DNA of 64,000 nucleotides from Druceiella hillmani (taxonomy: Eukaryota > Arthropoda > Insecta > Lepidoptera > Hepialidae). This document shows positions 14,301-24,999 of this stretch, one piece after another (the first letter of the stretch is position 1; every line of letters starts with the position of its first letter). The notes under the pieces were generated by a model, which made no database searches, was not told the DNA's origin, and saw only the letters and a list, made by a program, of their open reading frames with translations. The stretch is from NCBI GenBank assembly GCA_039881145.1, contig JAYKKI010000014.1, positions 312,501-376,500 of the forward strand, given 5' to 3'. A program made the translations under genes and the position numbers.

Positions 14301-17300
14301 TGAATGGTCATGTGCGTCAAAGTTTGAATGATTTTAACCAGTAGGCATCTAGAAAATATGGAAACGTTCTAGAAGTTTCTATGATCGAAGATATACCAAT
14401 CGGAACACTCCGCTGCCGAAGCTACGTGTAACATATCCCAATGCGCAACTCCTGAAGCAATATCTGAAGGTATACATACCTTGAATTCGAGGACGCATAT
14501 ACAAATTCGAGTTTACAGTAAAATTAGTTCCCAAATTAATTATAATATAATATTACGTATTCATTGCGGAAATTTTCGAGATTCAGTATATGATATTATG
14601 TATTTTGTGATAAAATAATAAAAAATATAGTTTATAACAAAGGAAGATAATTCTCGCTTGCATATCATACGCCACGGAAAGAACAAACTTTATAATTATT
14701 TTTGGAATACTTTCACATGTCAGATTAATTTAATTTTTTTTTATACTTTATATATATTTTGGATAATATGTATGCATAAATGGAAGTATACTATTCGAGT
14801 AATAAATACTATTGCACCCAGGTCTTGGTGGTACTATGGTAATATGAATGTACTATGGTAAAATGAATACAATGATGAATTAAATTTTTTCATGCTTTAT
14901 CTTGAATTGAATCATTTTATTTTCACGAAAATTACACTACTTTTTCAGAATTTTATACCAAATTCAAAAAAATAAGTTCTAAAATTAATACAATTAATTA
15001 CACTGTAATGATTTTTTTCCTATGCGCGGCCAAGGACATATTAATTCCACACGTATTTTCGTCACAATGTTTATGAATTTTTTTGAGTATTTGTATGTAA
15101 TTTGGATATATATAATGATATAATATTCCTTTCAAAATTTATTTTATTTATAAAATTACTTTTTTTTATCTTCCATAGTTCATGAAATATTATCAAATAA
15201 TAGAAAATGAGGCGAGAAATTGATCTTTTAAAAATGTAATAATATTTTTTGATATATACTTGGAAATAAAAAAAGGATTTCATCATTTAGGAAATTTCAT
15301 CTTTTCGAAAATGTAGGGATATAAATTTTCAAAAAGATTATGAAATTTATAGTTTGTAATTAAATACTGGTGGTGCTGCTGTCACAAATTCATTCCAGGC
15401 CATCTGCGTGAATTCGCTAATTATCGCCTGGGTACTAACCTAGGCCATCGACGGGTTAAATTTCTTAGAATAGTCTGAGTGAAGAAAAATAAAGTTTTAA
15501 AACACCATTTAACTCTAAGTGATACTTTTATTAAAAATTAGACATTCAAGTATATCAAGTAGAAGGAATCCAAGATACAGAAGAAAGATGAAAGTAAATC
15601 CATTTATCAGCATTAAACTGTAGTTCACTTTAACTCATTTCACCTAACTTTATTTTCTCAACAGCCCGTGATGAGAAACATTTCAATACAAAGTTTAAGA
15701 TAGTCTACGACCATAAGAGAGAATGTCTCGCTTAACTATGCGTCCTATTAAAAACCAAGACAGAGAATAGAGGTGTCCATTATTTTGAACCTTGCCTTAT
15801 TCCCAAACACGTAAAGCATGCATTCAAATGATAATTGTTAAATTTAATATCACTGGGAAAAAAAATTTAATATCAGTGTAGAATGATATAGCAGAAAACA
15901 TGAAAAAGCTTTTTGGCAACCGAAAAGAAAATATGATGATAATGAGAAGCAGTCAATTATATTTGGATGAACCATGAAATACTAGATACAACTTTTTCAC
16001 AAAGATACTAATAATCAAGTAGTATCTCAATAAGATACTCTATAATGTATGGCATTTTGTTAAGGAAATAAGTAAGTAGAATTATAAGAGCTATACAGAG
16101 CTGTAAATATCTTCTTTGTGATGACACCATTTATAGGTAGAATGAATGTAAGAGATTCTATTCTCCCAAAGGCAACAAAGTGGCTCATTATTTAATGAAA
16201 ACACATAATAATGAGCTTACATTGAAGACTGTAAACAAATACCTGTAAATATTGTCTTATAAGCTGCTGACCCTGCTTCCAGGGCACCCGATCAGCAGGC
16301 TCGGTATCAGCAGGTGGCTCATCAGGTGGTGGCCGCACGTCACCCTGCTGAAGCTCCACACCATACTTCAACTTGTGGAACTTAGCCCTCTCTTGCTTCA
16401 ATGCATACTCTAACATTTTGATCCGACGTACTAAGTCATTCTTCAAATTCTCCTGACCCTTCCTCTCGCCCTGCAGAAATGCTATACGGGCCTGGAATTA
16501 TTGAGGATTACTTTTACAAATCAACTTCGTTCTAATATTAAAATATCATTTGTTTATGTTATGTTAAGGAGTATTCAAAATTATTATTGTGCAACAACAT
16601 TTTTTCAGGTAATTATTTTATAACTGTTCCATTTTTGTCAATAAGCACATTATCGTTTCATATATTTATTTTTCTAAACTAATAAATTGTTATTTCAAGT
16701 TTACAATATTGAAATAATAAAAATGAAACCATAAGACCAACGGGCAATAGCAGAAAAAAAAGGATATTTTTGTACATACACACTAATGAACTAATAGTAG
16801 TAAAAGTTTATAGATCAGACCACAGAACTATATAGATCTGTTTGATTCTTTGTCTGTTTCAATTTGGTTTTTAAAGTCTCTTATCCATGCATTGCATACC
16901 AATTGGTCACATGTAACATAACTAAGTATTGCCTAGCAAAATGGAGTTAATTTTTTAAAATTTGCTTCATGGTATTTTTTAATCAAATAGTGTTACACAT
17001 TAACAATTGTACAATATAAAATATCTTCCTTGATTCTGCTTGGCAAGCAAAATTGTATTACTGGTTTGTACAATCTATATAATGCCATACAAACATACTG
17101 TCAAGATATAAACAGATCACAATTTTGAACCTTTTTGAAATTTCTTCAGTGACTAATGTGATAATGTAATTTCTTTATCCATTTAACCATTTAATTACCT
17201 ACTATATTCACTATTCAATCAAATTTAAATACTTAAATTTCAATCCCTCAAAGAAAACATTTCCCTTAATGTGTTATAAGAAAACTAATAGAAATGTTGC

Positions 17301-17850
17301 ACAAACGTTTGTCGCCTGCAGAAACAAATATTTTATTTGTTATTCAAGAATTCTCAACACAATAATTATTAGTAACAAACAATAAATATCCAAACTCAAG
17401 CCTTTAAAAATAAAGATGAGTTGTAAAATGAGTAATATTCGAAATTATATCTCATTTGACGTAAATTATATTAACACAATATTTTCTATAAAACGAATAT
17501 CAATATAAACAAAGATTTCATTGTTCACCAACGTCATGTTAATATGCATGTACTCTACATACTGAAATTAACAAGGTTACATTATAATTTACAAATGCAT
17601 ATTTTAAACAAGTATAGAACTCAATAGTTACCTCAAATTCGGCTCTATCCACTTCCCATTGCGATCTTTCGAGTTCGAATCTCGCCCATTCATGCTGAAT
17701 AAAATGTAAAATACCAGGTATAGAATATTGAACACTTTGACTAGTTTCGTCATTTTGTTTATTGCTAGTAGTTACTCCAATTTGAGAGCCGAGTTGTCCT
17801 CCGTTATGATGCGAAACGGAATTATCATCCATGGCTGTCGGGATTTTCAT
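295..17850 (-). CDS. Cka: Striatin (STRIPAK scaffold), seven coding exons, complete
   Basis: Spliced model on the minus strand: 17850-17632, 16491-16243, 14103-13971, 8618-8442, 1847-1746, 1620-1436 and 1209-295. Every junction has GT/AG and the phases agree, giving 659 residues. Residues about 42-55 hold the caveolin-binding type motif with the block [13 protein letters not shown] coiled coil follows at about 50-118 (ending [10 protein letters not shown]). The calmodulin-binding-like segment [10 protein letters not shown] lies near 168-178, then an acidic linker, then seven WD40 blades from about 345 to the C-terminus, which reads AKVFV as in other striatins. Striatins bind PP2A A/C subunits and recruit GCKIII kinases and Mob4 in STRIPAK. 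Length fits insect striatins. The start used is the first ATG in exon 1; a second in-frame ATG lies six codons later (MDDN) and may be the real one. The introns of 5.4 and 6.6 kb could hide alternative exons. Confidence 0.93.
1436..1620 (-). CDS. Cka: Striatin coding exon 6
   Basis: Residues about 294-355, phase 1 to phase 0. It ends with [15 protein letters not shown], the conserved lead-in to the first WD40 blade. The acceptor is TTACAG and the donor GTGAGT. The intron to the last exon is 226 bp. Confidence 0.92.
1746..1847 (-). CDS. Cka: Striatin coding exon 5 (acidic linker)
   Basis: A 102-nt exon, phase 1 in and out, coding an acidic linker ([17 protein letters not shown]). It lacks a recognisable domain. 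It is supported by splice sites (TAG acceptor, GTGAGT donor), frame agreement with both neighbours and higher GC than the intron. Confidence 0.8.
2437..2638. repeat. Foldback repeat copy A (striatin intron 4)
   Basis: An inverted-repeat unit with left arm starting CACAATTAAATGAAACTAC and right arm ending in its reverse complement, followed by an outer arm that reads ACGCCAAATATATTCAA. The right inner arm is shortened, so only about 60 bp can pair. It belongs to a family seen at 3347, 27959, 34788, 41151 and 43198. Confidence 0.85.
2881..2985. repeat. Short hairpin element (MITE-like)
   Basis: Arms of about 42 bp at 2881-2922 and 2945-2985 share ATTATACCTCTATTCTTTG and TATACGACC. They flank a GC-rich loop containing GAGCGCTGGGCGCG. 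A MITE-type hairpin in striatin intron 4; family unknown. Confidence 0.75.
3347..3469. repeat. Foldback repeat copy B, single arm
   Basis: One inner arm of the foldback family, from ATTCACAATTAAATGAAAC to the central AGCAAAGATCTTTGCT. Beyond the centre only a few bases of the second arm remain before unrelated sequence. Confidence 0.85.
3471..3715 (+). pseudogene. Unrecognised coding-like fragment
   Basis: Two short stretches read like protein in related frames: one starting [20 protein letters not shown] and, after a stop and shift, one ending in [13 protein letters not shown] and a stop. Base composition is less AT-biased than the surrounding intron. It abuts foldback copy B. I do not recognise the family; it may be the C-terminus of a transposon protein. 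Confidence 0.3.
3716..7066. other. Striatin intron 4 interior, no gene seen
   Basis: AT-rich intronic sequence with the TA microsatellite near 5.3 kb and a GC-rich patch near 4.4 kb (GGCGCGCGCGCCGGC). No coding frame with recognisable motifs. Confidence 0.6.
5322..5398. repeat. (TA)n microsatellite
   Basis: About 35 TA units preceded by an impure GTATATATGTATATGTG lead. It produces artefactual IYIYIY reading frames on both strands. Confidence 0.95.
7069..8364 (-). mobile_element. Mariner transposon, full length, inactive
   Basis: A 1,296-bp element with inverted ends CGAGGTGTGTTxAAAAAGT (left) and the reverse complement of the same (right), flanked by TA at 7067-7068 and 8365-8366. Length and TA duplication are those of intact mariners. 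It lies antisense to none and parallel to striatin, in intron 4, between exon 4 and exon 5. Confidence 0.95.
7123..8159 (-). pseudogene. Mariner DD34D transposase, frameshifted
   Basis: The start codon at 8159 opens [14 protein letters not shown]. Successive frames carry the HTH region ([15 protein letters not shown]), the first catalytic block [11 protein letters not shown], the second [10 protein letters not shown] and the third [14 protein letters not shown]. There are exactly 34 residues between the second and third catalytic Asp, the DD34D mark of mariner. At least three frame changes and an in-frame TGA near 7290 break it, so it cannot make transposase. Full span 1,037 nt against about 345 codons expected. 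Confidence 0.93.
8442..8618 (-). CDS. Cka: Striatin coding exon 4
   Basis: Phase 1 in and phase 1 out, residues about 201-259. It contains a Gly/Gln-rich start, then [16 protein letters not shown] and an acidic run MDDIDDLD. The ANFEFL block is typical of the striatin linker. It is isolated between two TE-rich introns, with the mariner copy only 77 bp downstream of its donor. Confidence 0.88.
8619..13970. other. Striatin intron 3, no gene seen
   Basis: 5.35 kb of AT-rich intron. I see no transposase motif, long inverted repeat or coding exon. A single GTGACGTCAC palindrome lies near 9430. Confidence 0.6.
13971..14103 (-). CDS. Cka: Striatin coding exon 3 (calmodulin-binding region)
   Basis: Codes from E157 ([20 protein letters not shown]) to about residue 200, ending in phase 1 at a GTAATC donor. 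The basic-hydrophobic segment matches the position of the calmodulin-binding helix of vertebrate striatins. The piggyBac-type MITE at 14219-15455 sits just 112 bp upstream, in intron 2. Confidence 0.9.
14219..15455. mobile_element. piggyBac-type MITE in striatin intron 2
   Basis: A 1,237-bp segment bounded by TTAA at 14215-14218 and 15456-15459. Its ends begin CCCGTAGGTGGCC on the left and, inverted, CCCGTCGATGGCC on the right. TTAA duplications with CCC-initial inverted ends are diagnostic of piggyBac-type elements. The interior has no transposase reading frame, so this is a non-autonomous copy needing a transposase in trans. Family membership is inferred from ends only. Confidence 0.8.
15460..16242. 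other. Striatin intron 2 remainder
   Basis: AT-rich intron between the piggyBac-type MITE and exon 2. Nothing recognised. Confidence 0.6.
16243..16491 (-). CDS. Cka: Striatin coding exon 2 (coiled coil)
   Basis: Codes residues 74-156, phase 0 at both ends. It begins [16 protein letters not shown] and continues the coiled coil that oligomerises striatin and contacts PP2A A. A Pro/Glu/Asp linker follows, then [13 protein letters not shown], a block well conserved in the family. The acceptor is TTCCAG and the donor GTATTT. Confidence 0.92.
16492..17631. other. Striatin intron 1
   Basis: 1.14-kb AT-rich intron without transposon signatures or coding frames. Confidence 0.7.
17632..17850 (-). CDS. 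Cka: Striatin coding exon 1
   Basis: Codes residues 1-73: a Ser/Asn/Gln-rich N-terminus, then the conserved [12 protein letters not shown] block and the start of the coiled coil ([13 protein letters not shown]). It ends in phase 0 at a GTAACT donor. No clear TATA box or initiator was recognised in the AT-rich sequence upstream, and a further 5' UTR exon cannot be excluded. Confidence 0.9.
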
Positions 17851-20800
17851 GACATGGCCACCATTACCAAACTTGACACAGACAAATCATAAAATTTCGA
17901 TTAAAATTAACATATAAGCACATCAGAGATTCATGTCAAAAATACATGATGTAAACATACGTTGCACATATATTTTTTTATAAATAATAAAATGATAATA
18001 AAACCATATCTCTTAAAATGACACAAATTATTCGATGACGGAGTAAGAAGGCCAACCCCGATGTCCGCACAAATTAGCTTTTTTTTTTAAACTGTGAATG
18101 TTACATGATGCAAATAACAGCAAACCATACCAGTGATTACCTATTACTACAATAATAACTTTAACATTAATGTATTAATCTGATTAATAATTTGTATCAA
18201 CTGTTTTATTATAAATTAAGTCGTTATAAACATTCATATGATAACCAAATTCAATAATTATTAAATACAAAAAATCACATTACGATACAAATAAAAATAT
18301 TTACGGGTTACTATGATATTTAATAAATCGGCGTGCTATCTCTAAAATAATTTAAGATTATATGACCATTCCGATAAAAACGTTAATCTAATTATTTCAA
18401 TCTTCTATCACTTCATGCTTCTAATTAATATTAATAAAGGATGGCTACTAGTGCACACCAGATACTATAAACGCTGTTTTTTTTTAAATATCAAAGTATT
18501 TTTAAATTCAATAATAAGCCTACCTGTTGGTTTAAAATTTTTATTGTGTGGTTAAGACCTCAGATTTTTTAAATTTTCGTAATAATCAGTGTTCAGTTTG
18601 AAAAATTATGATATTTTCCTTTTATTTCTTCAATATAATTGCTTACAGGTGATGTAATCTCAAAACGAGTAACAAATAAGTGAAACCAGATTAAAATATA
18701 TGGCCATATTATCAATACTATTGGATATAAAGGTCAATTTTTATTCCGAGGTGTGTTCTATGCATATGTTTTACATAAAAAAAAATAAATGAATATAATT
18801 CCACGTCATGATATGAAAACATGATCGTTTATATAAGTTAAAACAAATTATAACGAGCCAATATAAGAAACCAATATTTACATTCATAGTCTCCGCATCT
18901 TGGGTCGGCACCCTTGCCACAAAAACCCTATAAATACCTTAATTTATTCTCACTTAAGTAATTGACATGGAATCATCAAAATGCACAAGTTGCCAACCTC
19001 GCTAGATTTATTGAATTATGAATCAATAAACAAGAAAAACAATTAAATAATTTTTGACACATGAGGATTTACGCACACTACTCTCTGTTAAACATAATTT
19101 TTTGCACTCTGTTATTTGTTAACTTTCTATGTTATCAAGACAGTCAACACTTTTTACGAGATCATTCTTGATAAACTAAATAGCCAAATTATTAAGTCAT
19201 TCTTATTATTAAGAAATTTTACTTCTATGCCATGTTTTTAGGGATTTAGCTAACCTACTAAAGGACTCTCCTGAAGAAAAAGTGACGACCACCAAGAAAA
19301 AAATTGTAAAGTGAAACATAATCTATGGAAAATACCCTGTAAATTGTTATTATAAATTGCTTTTCGCAATTCCAGCTGAAGATTTTTTTCCAGCATTTAT
19401 TTTTCTTGAAGTTTTTTTTAAATGAGTGTATTAGATTTTTTTTAGAGTCAACTAACTCTTCTTTTTTCATTTAAATTTTCAATAACCTCTCAAACAAATT
19501 AAATAGCTTCTATAGTTCAAGCCTGAGCTTCAAATAAGCTATTATAAAATTCAGAGCAAAGAATATAAAACCAACTTTGAACTGTTAAACAGGGTCGATT
19601 AATATATTTTTCCTTTCTGGAAACTTAGGTTCTTATATCTTTTCGTCAGCTATCATGTTGACTTAAATGGTAATATTACGGCACTAGTCATGAAGACAAT
19701 GAATTTCATCCAATAAATTTTGCATAAAAACAGTTTCAACATGAATGAAATTCTTATAGAGATAACGTTTTTGTTTATCTATTCCTTCAAATATTTTATA
19801 ACAGCATGCAGTTATAAGCAGGCTCATAAAGGATAGCAAATATTTCTTCAAACCTTTCATTATTTTGAGTACTGAATGAGCCGACTCTGCAGCCATGCCA
19901 TGAAGGATAACGCCAATGACTGTTTTAAGGAACAAGAACTGCATGTAGGATCAATGCTGATTGTTTCAATCCATATTACTTTTAAAAGACTTTGCCAGGG
20001 TATTGGAATGTATTTTTTTTATATTTTTCAATATCCATGACTATGAAAAAAGGAATAACAATGTTCTACGTTCCAAAAAATTAAAATATTTGCGTAAATA
20101 TTGGCAGCGTTAACTCGCGCACAACTTAAAGAATGCGCCCCGCACGATGGAAAGAGACATTCGTTTTTCAAAAAATTCTAACTTAGACTCCATTTCTATC
20201 GCCACATATTTATACACCATTAAAATATTCTCTAGAGAGAACGAACGCTATATAATAAAAGATAAAGATTAATACCATTAAAATATCGTTGCAAACAGCA
20301 AGCATGTTAAACCGTAATGAAGCTGAAAGCATCTCTTATGTGATCTGCTGACCTGCGTTATGCGAGAACTTCATGAACTCGCTGCTAAACTTCGCAAAGC
20401 GTTCGCTGCTAAACTTCGTATTAATTTGTTTCATTTTCTAAGACTATTGGAAATGTCAAACTATTATAGTATGGTTCCCAAAAGGTTTTCATAGAAAAGA
20501 AGGATGAATTCATTTTAGAATTCCACAACAAGTAAAGAGATCGTCCCTTCATACCCTTACATTTTAACTGCTGTTATTGAACATTCTGTCATCTCCCAGA
20601 GAAACCAATCATAATCCTTAACGTTTACCATTAAAAAAAAGGATTCCAAATCCTTTGCAAATTTGCTTTCCACTTCGTTATCTCAAGGTAAATTTATATA
20701 ATATATTAAATATTTATCAAGTCCATTTAAAGAAATTTCTACAGATTTCCAAAACAGATTTTCTTTTGTGATCGCAATCCTTTTCGTACAAAATCAAAGT

Positions 20801-21804
20801 ATCATATACTCTTTTCCAAAGTTTTTGTTTGGACGAAAATCCCTTGGTCTTCATTTGGCTTCAGATTTTATTACACTTCTATGAACAAAAATACGACACA
20901 GAAGACGAAAAGCTATTTTTTATATATAAATTGGTGTGGATTGATGTGGATTGGTGTGGATTGGCGCAACTTCTACCACTGTCACTGCAAAAATGTAATT
21001 TGATATATAAGTAGGTATTATTTAAATCAAAGAAATTTATACAATCACGCTATCGCCAAATGGCGAGAAACAAGCCCGGTAACTTCGCGACTATGTCACT
21101 ATATACATATACTATCTCAGAATTATAACTATGTCAGGAAAATGATGGAATAATACGAAACAAAAACAATAGAAAATACGTAACAGAAAAACACGTGTTC
21201 CAAAAAATGTAACAACATGTATCAAGACCAGTTTTATGGAAAGTCAAGAAGAAACACGCACTTCAAATTCTGAGAAACTGTGTATTTAACGTTTCTAAAA
21301 ACTAAACAAGTTGCTGTACAAATATAACTTAGAAGTATCTCCATACGCTTACCCACATCTTTACTTCGTGGCTGTCTTGCTTAACTCAAAACGAGTTGAA
21401 AGCCTTAAAACTCCATGTCATCACCTTCCAGCTCCATTATCAGACTCCTGCCACTACTTGTAGTACATTGAGTAGTCAGTCTTCTACTAAAATGTATCCC
21501 TTCGTCCCGACCATTTCATGACTGACCCTATTCAGCATTTTTTTCTAGCATACCGCCTAAACCTTAACCGTCTTAAAATATTTACCTTTTTCATCTATTG
21601 TAAAAGACCTTGGCCTACTTTTTTATCAACGTTCCACGTATGGTAAAAACGTTACTCGTAAGATTTTGTTTAAAATACGAGTGTAGTGTAACAAAATCTC
21701 TTAAATCAGACAAAAAATCCTCAACACAAAACTGCTTGCTATGGAAAATTATTTACCATATACACTATAAATATTTGAAGTAAGCTAAATATAAATAAGG
21801 TACT
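17851..21804. other. Region upstream of striatin, no gene seen
   Basis: About 4 kb of AT-rich sequence. It should contain the striatin promoter and any 5' UTR exon, but no TATA box, initiator or CpG cluster stands out. Short ORFs near 19.3, 19.8 and 20.9 kb show no motifs and have the composition of noncoding DNA. Confidence 0.5.
20931..20966 (+). repeat. Short 10-bp tandem repeat
   Basis: Three units of TTGRTGTGGA in a row plus a partial fourth. Confidence 0.8.
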
Positions 21805-24400
21805 TGCTGCAAATAAGGCCCGCGGTGTAATAAGGTCCACATTTGAAAACTTGCGCCTAAATGATTTTAAACGGAATCCGTCACTGGTGCCACCATCTTA
21901 ATAGTAACGAGCCAAACCTCACGAGGAATGCGTTTACGTGGATTTATAACTTTTAGTGATTTAAAACGGTAAATTTTTTGTTTAATTATTGTTTTGTACT
22001 CAAATTAATTAGTAAAATGTTAGAACTTATTATCATTCTTCAATATTTTGTAATTTATTTCCTTAGACTATTTTTAAATTAATTATTAGCAATTTTCTGA
22101 GATTAGGTTACGGGGGTAATAAGGCCCGCGAGAACTGACTCTGGGCCTTATTATCCTACCAAGCTAATTTTGATGGGGCATGTTTCAATGATTTTATTTC
22201 ATAAAATTGAGTCGAATCTGTTGACTTGTTTTGTTAATCTGATACTTCAGGAATATCGTATTGTGGGGAATTTGAACCTGTGGTATTTATCTTAGGTAAT
22301 CCATTTACTAGTAACATAGCTTAGGCTTTGCTTGGTTTGAGTATAGGAAAATGATGTTATTGGTGGAATTTATTATTTTTTACTTATATGACGCAGTCAT
22401 ATAAGTATATGGCAGCTGTAGAATGAGGTCAATTAACGCAACGTGCTGCTGGAGATAGTCATAATATACCACGACACTAAGAAGCCACTTGCAGTCGGGC
22501 GACACTGTGAAACGTTTGGGACGATCTTCAGTCATGACCAAAGGACAGGAAGAAAACCTCAGGAGGAGGATTATAAGATATGAAAATATCGGGATGTCGC
22601 TATACCTTAAAACTATACGCAAGCAAGCTTTTATTTTTTGTGAAACGTATAATTTAAAACACAACTTTAATAAAGATTCTGATCTCGCCGGCAAAAACTG
22701 GTTAAAAATGTTCCTTAAAAGAAAGGCGCAATTTATAAATCTTGCACGTGCTCAAAAATAAATAGATCGATTGTCCAACAGCACTTTGAACAGGTGAAAA
22801 AGTTATACGAAGAATTAGACATTGCTAATCACCCAGAATGCCTCTATAATATTGATTAAAAAGGCTGTCGCCTAATAGTTCACCATCAGCAAACTGTACT
22901 GGCACAAAGAGGAGCTCGCCATGTTCATGCGATTGCACCTGAACACGCCAAGAATGTCATAATTGCGATGTGTATGAACGCTGTCGCAACTGTTATACCG
23001 CCGATGTTTATATTTAAAGGAAAGAGACAGAAGCCTGAATATAGCGATAATTTTCCGACCGAGTGTAGCGGATGTTTGGTAAAAATGGCTCCGGAGGGCA
23101 GTATGACCACGGATTTATTTACTGAATTTATAAAACACTTATCAAAATACAAATCACGAAGAAAATCATTGTTGATTTTCGATTGATCATCGCCACACTT
23201 GGATTACGAGACTTTTGAAGAGGCTGACAAACACGATATTATCCTTTACTGCCTTACAAGCAACACTACTCACGAACTTCAACCTCTCGATAGTCCATAA
23301 ATAGGTCGTTTGAACATTATTGGGATTAGGAAATCTTAAGTTACATGATCAAAATCTTGAGAGAAAACCAGTTTGAATGCCATGTTTTCCAACGTCTGTT
23401 GAGTCATGAAAATATTGTAAATGGCTTCCGGGCTACGGGTTTATTCCCTTTGAATCCGGACTTACTACCAGAGTTTTAACTGAAAGGCCACCTCCTGAAC
23501 TACCTACAGCTGCTCAAAGCTTCAAAGATGACCCACACTGCAGATCTCAAGTACAACCCTTTATTACTGATATTTCAGATACTGATAATTCAGGAGATGA
23601 TAATACTAGTCGACCAATAGAATTTCAGCCACAAAATATTGCTGTGTCACCAATTTTAAAAGAAAGCTGCAAGTGTGCCTCTCAGGACCACTTAGAACCT
23701 AGTTACACCTACTCTAATTTCTCACTGTGAAGTCCCTACTAATTTCTTAGGCAAACGAATTGCAGTTTGATCTAGTTTATTCTAAGTTTGGAAACGAGTC
23801 ACTGAGTAGAACAAATATTTATTTGTCCTAAGAGGAAAGAGATGTTTCTGATCCAGATGATAATATACCTTTAGCTAGGTTTAAGGGTAAGGCACACATG
23901 TCTTCTTTTCAGGAACTACTGCTGACTCCCAACTACGCTACCGTAAAGAGAGTAAAAGCAATAAATTACAAAGGTCAGCGAATTACCAGGGAACTTTTTA
24001 ACGAAAAGGAAAAGGAGAATAAGAGAATCCAGAAAAAAAATAAAAAGAATTTAAAAAACGACAAAAATCTCAAACCAAAACTGGGACCAGTAAGAGGGGG
24101 GGGGGGGGATTGGTTTTGCTGCGCTTCTAGAGAAGAACACAGTGTGGACAGTGCAAAACATGGTACCACGAAGAATGTGTGGGGCTGACAAAGAAGATAG
24201 GGAATTTTTTTATTGCCAAGACTGTGAATAAGTTTATATTCTTTTAAATTACTCCAAAGTTTCTAAATAAATAATTTTGATTTTTATATAGTTTATGAGA
24301 ATGAAGACTGATTTTATTTTATTTAGTTATGTTTGAAAAGAGTATGACTATTTACCATTTTTACGTCTTTATAAAGCCTGGCGGGCAATCAGGCCCAAAA
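21805..24400 (+). mobile_element. Pogo-like transposon 1, decayed
   Basis: The coding remnant is flanked by repeated motifs of the form TAATAAGGCCC: AATAAGGCCCGCGG at 21812, GTAATAAGGTCC at 21826, GTAATAAGGCCCGCG at 22116, an inverted GGGCCTTATTA at 22143 and GGCAATCAGGCCC near 24383. These look like subterminal transposase-binding repeats. I could not define exact inverted ends or a clean TA duplication. Confidence 0.65.
22433..24240 (+). pseudogene. Pogo-like transposase with C-terminal PHD-like finger, broken
   Basis: Broken frames in order: a pipsqueak/CENP-B type helix-turn-helix (NIPR then LQSGDTVKRLGRSS), a linker ending LAGKNWLKMFLKR, the DDE region around LYNID, then VIPPMFIFKGKR and LLIFD, then HELQPLD, all pogo/Tigger landmarks. 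The C-terminus has a Lys-rich run and a Cys/His segment CGQCKTWYHEECVG followed by FYCQDC, which is a PHD-like zinc finger. Several stops (including within NID and after FD) and frameshifts make it inactive; a 13-G tract interrupts the last part. Confidence 0.8.
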
Positions 24401-24579
24401 TAGTTTTTTGATGAGGATTGCTTTAGAAATATATGGAAAATAATAAAATTTTCTTATTTGTAAAACTAATTTAAATAGTAATCTCTCTTTAATGGCGTGA
24501 AAAAGTTGTAAACCACGATTTTATTTAAACTAACAGCATTTCTAAATCAAAACAGTTAAGACAATTTCACTATATGAGC

Positions 24580-24990
24580 AAAATTTCCGGAATTGAATTG
24601 AAGGTCATACAGGTATACACACCCACCTCGGCACATTCCGACGATGAGGTGGAAGTCATCTACCAGGATATGTACCTCGAAGTCGTAAAACACCTCAAAC
24701 ATGCACTATACTGTTGTCATCGGAGATTTTCACGTAAAACTGAAGGATAAACAACACAATGAAGGGCTTAAAACGTAGCAATTTTGATATGGGCAGCGGA
24801 ACTATCGGGGTCAATGATTGGAATTTGAAGGTCTCCAAAAAGTCAGCCAATTATGATGAATTCCTTCTTCAAAAAGTGAGATAGGTTTGATCTCAACGAC
24901 CAAACGGCACATATTCAATGATGTCTCTGCGATCAACAAGGTTAAAACCGGACGTGATCATATGTAGATACCTATGTGTTTATATTCTTT
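24580..24990 (+). pseudogene. LINE endonuclease fragment
   Basis: Reading frames with shifts give VIQVYTPTSAHSDDEVEV, then a frame with IGDFHVKL, MGS, and finally FNDVSAINKVKTGRDH. These are successive blocks of the APE-type endonuclease of RTE/CR1-like LINEs (IGDFN and SDH motifs, the latter reading RDH). Only about 400 bp remain, with no RT part. It directly follows pogo-like copy 1. Confidence 0.6.
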
Positions 24991-24999
24991 ATAGGATCC

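Noticed and set aside
19258..19944. Two AT-rich minus-strand ORFs of 70 and 86 codons
   Set aside because: Composition as in flanking noncoding DNA and no motif; likely chance.
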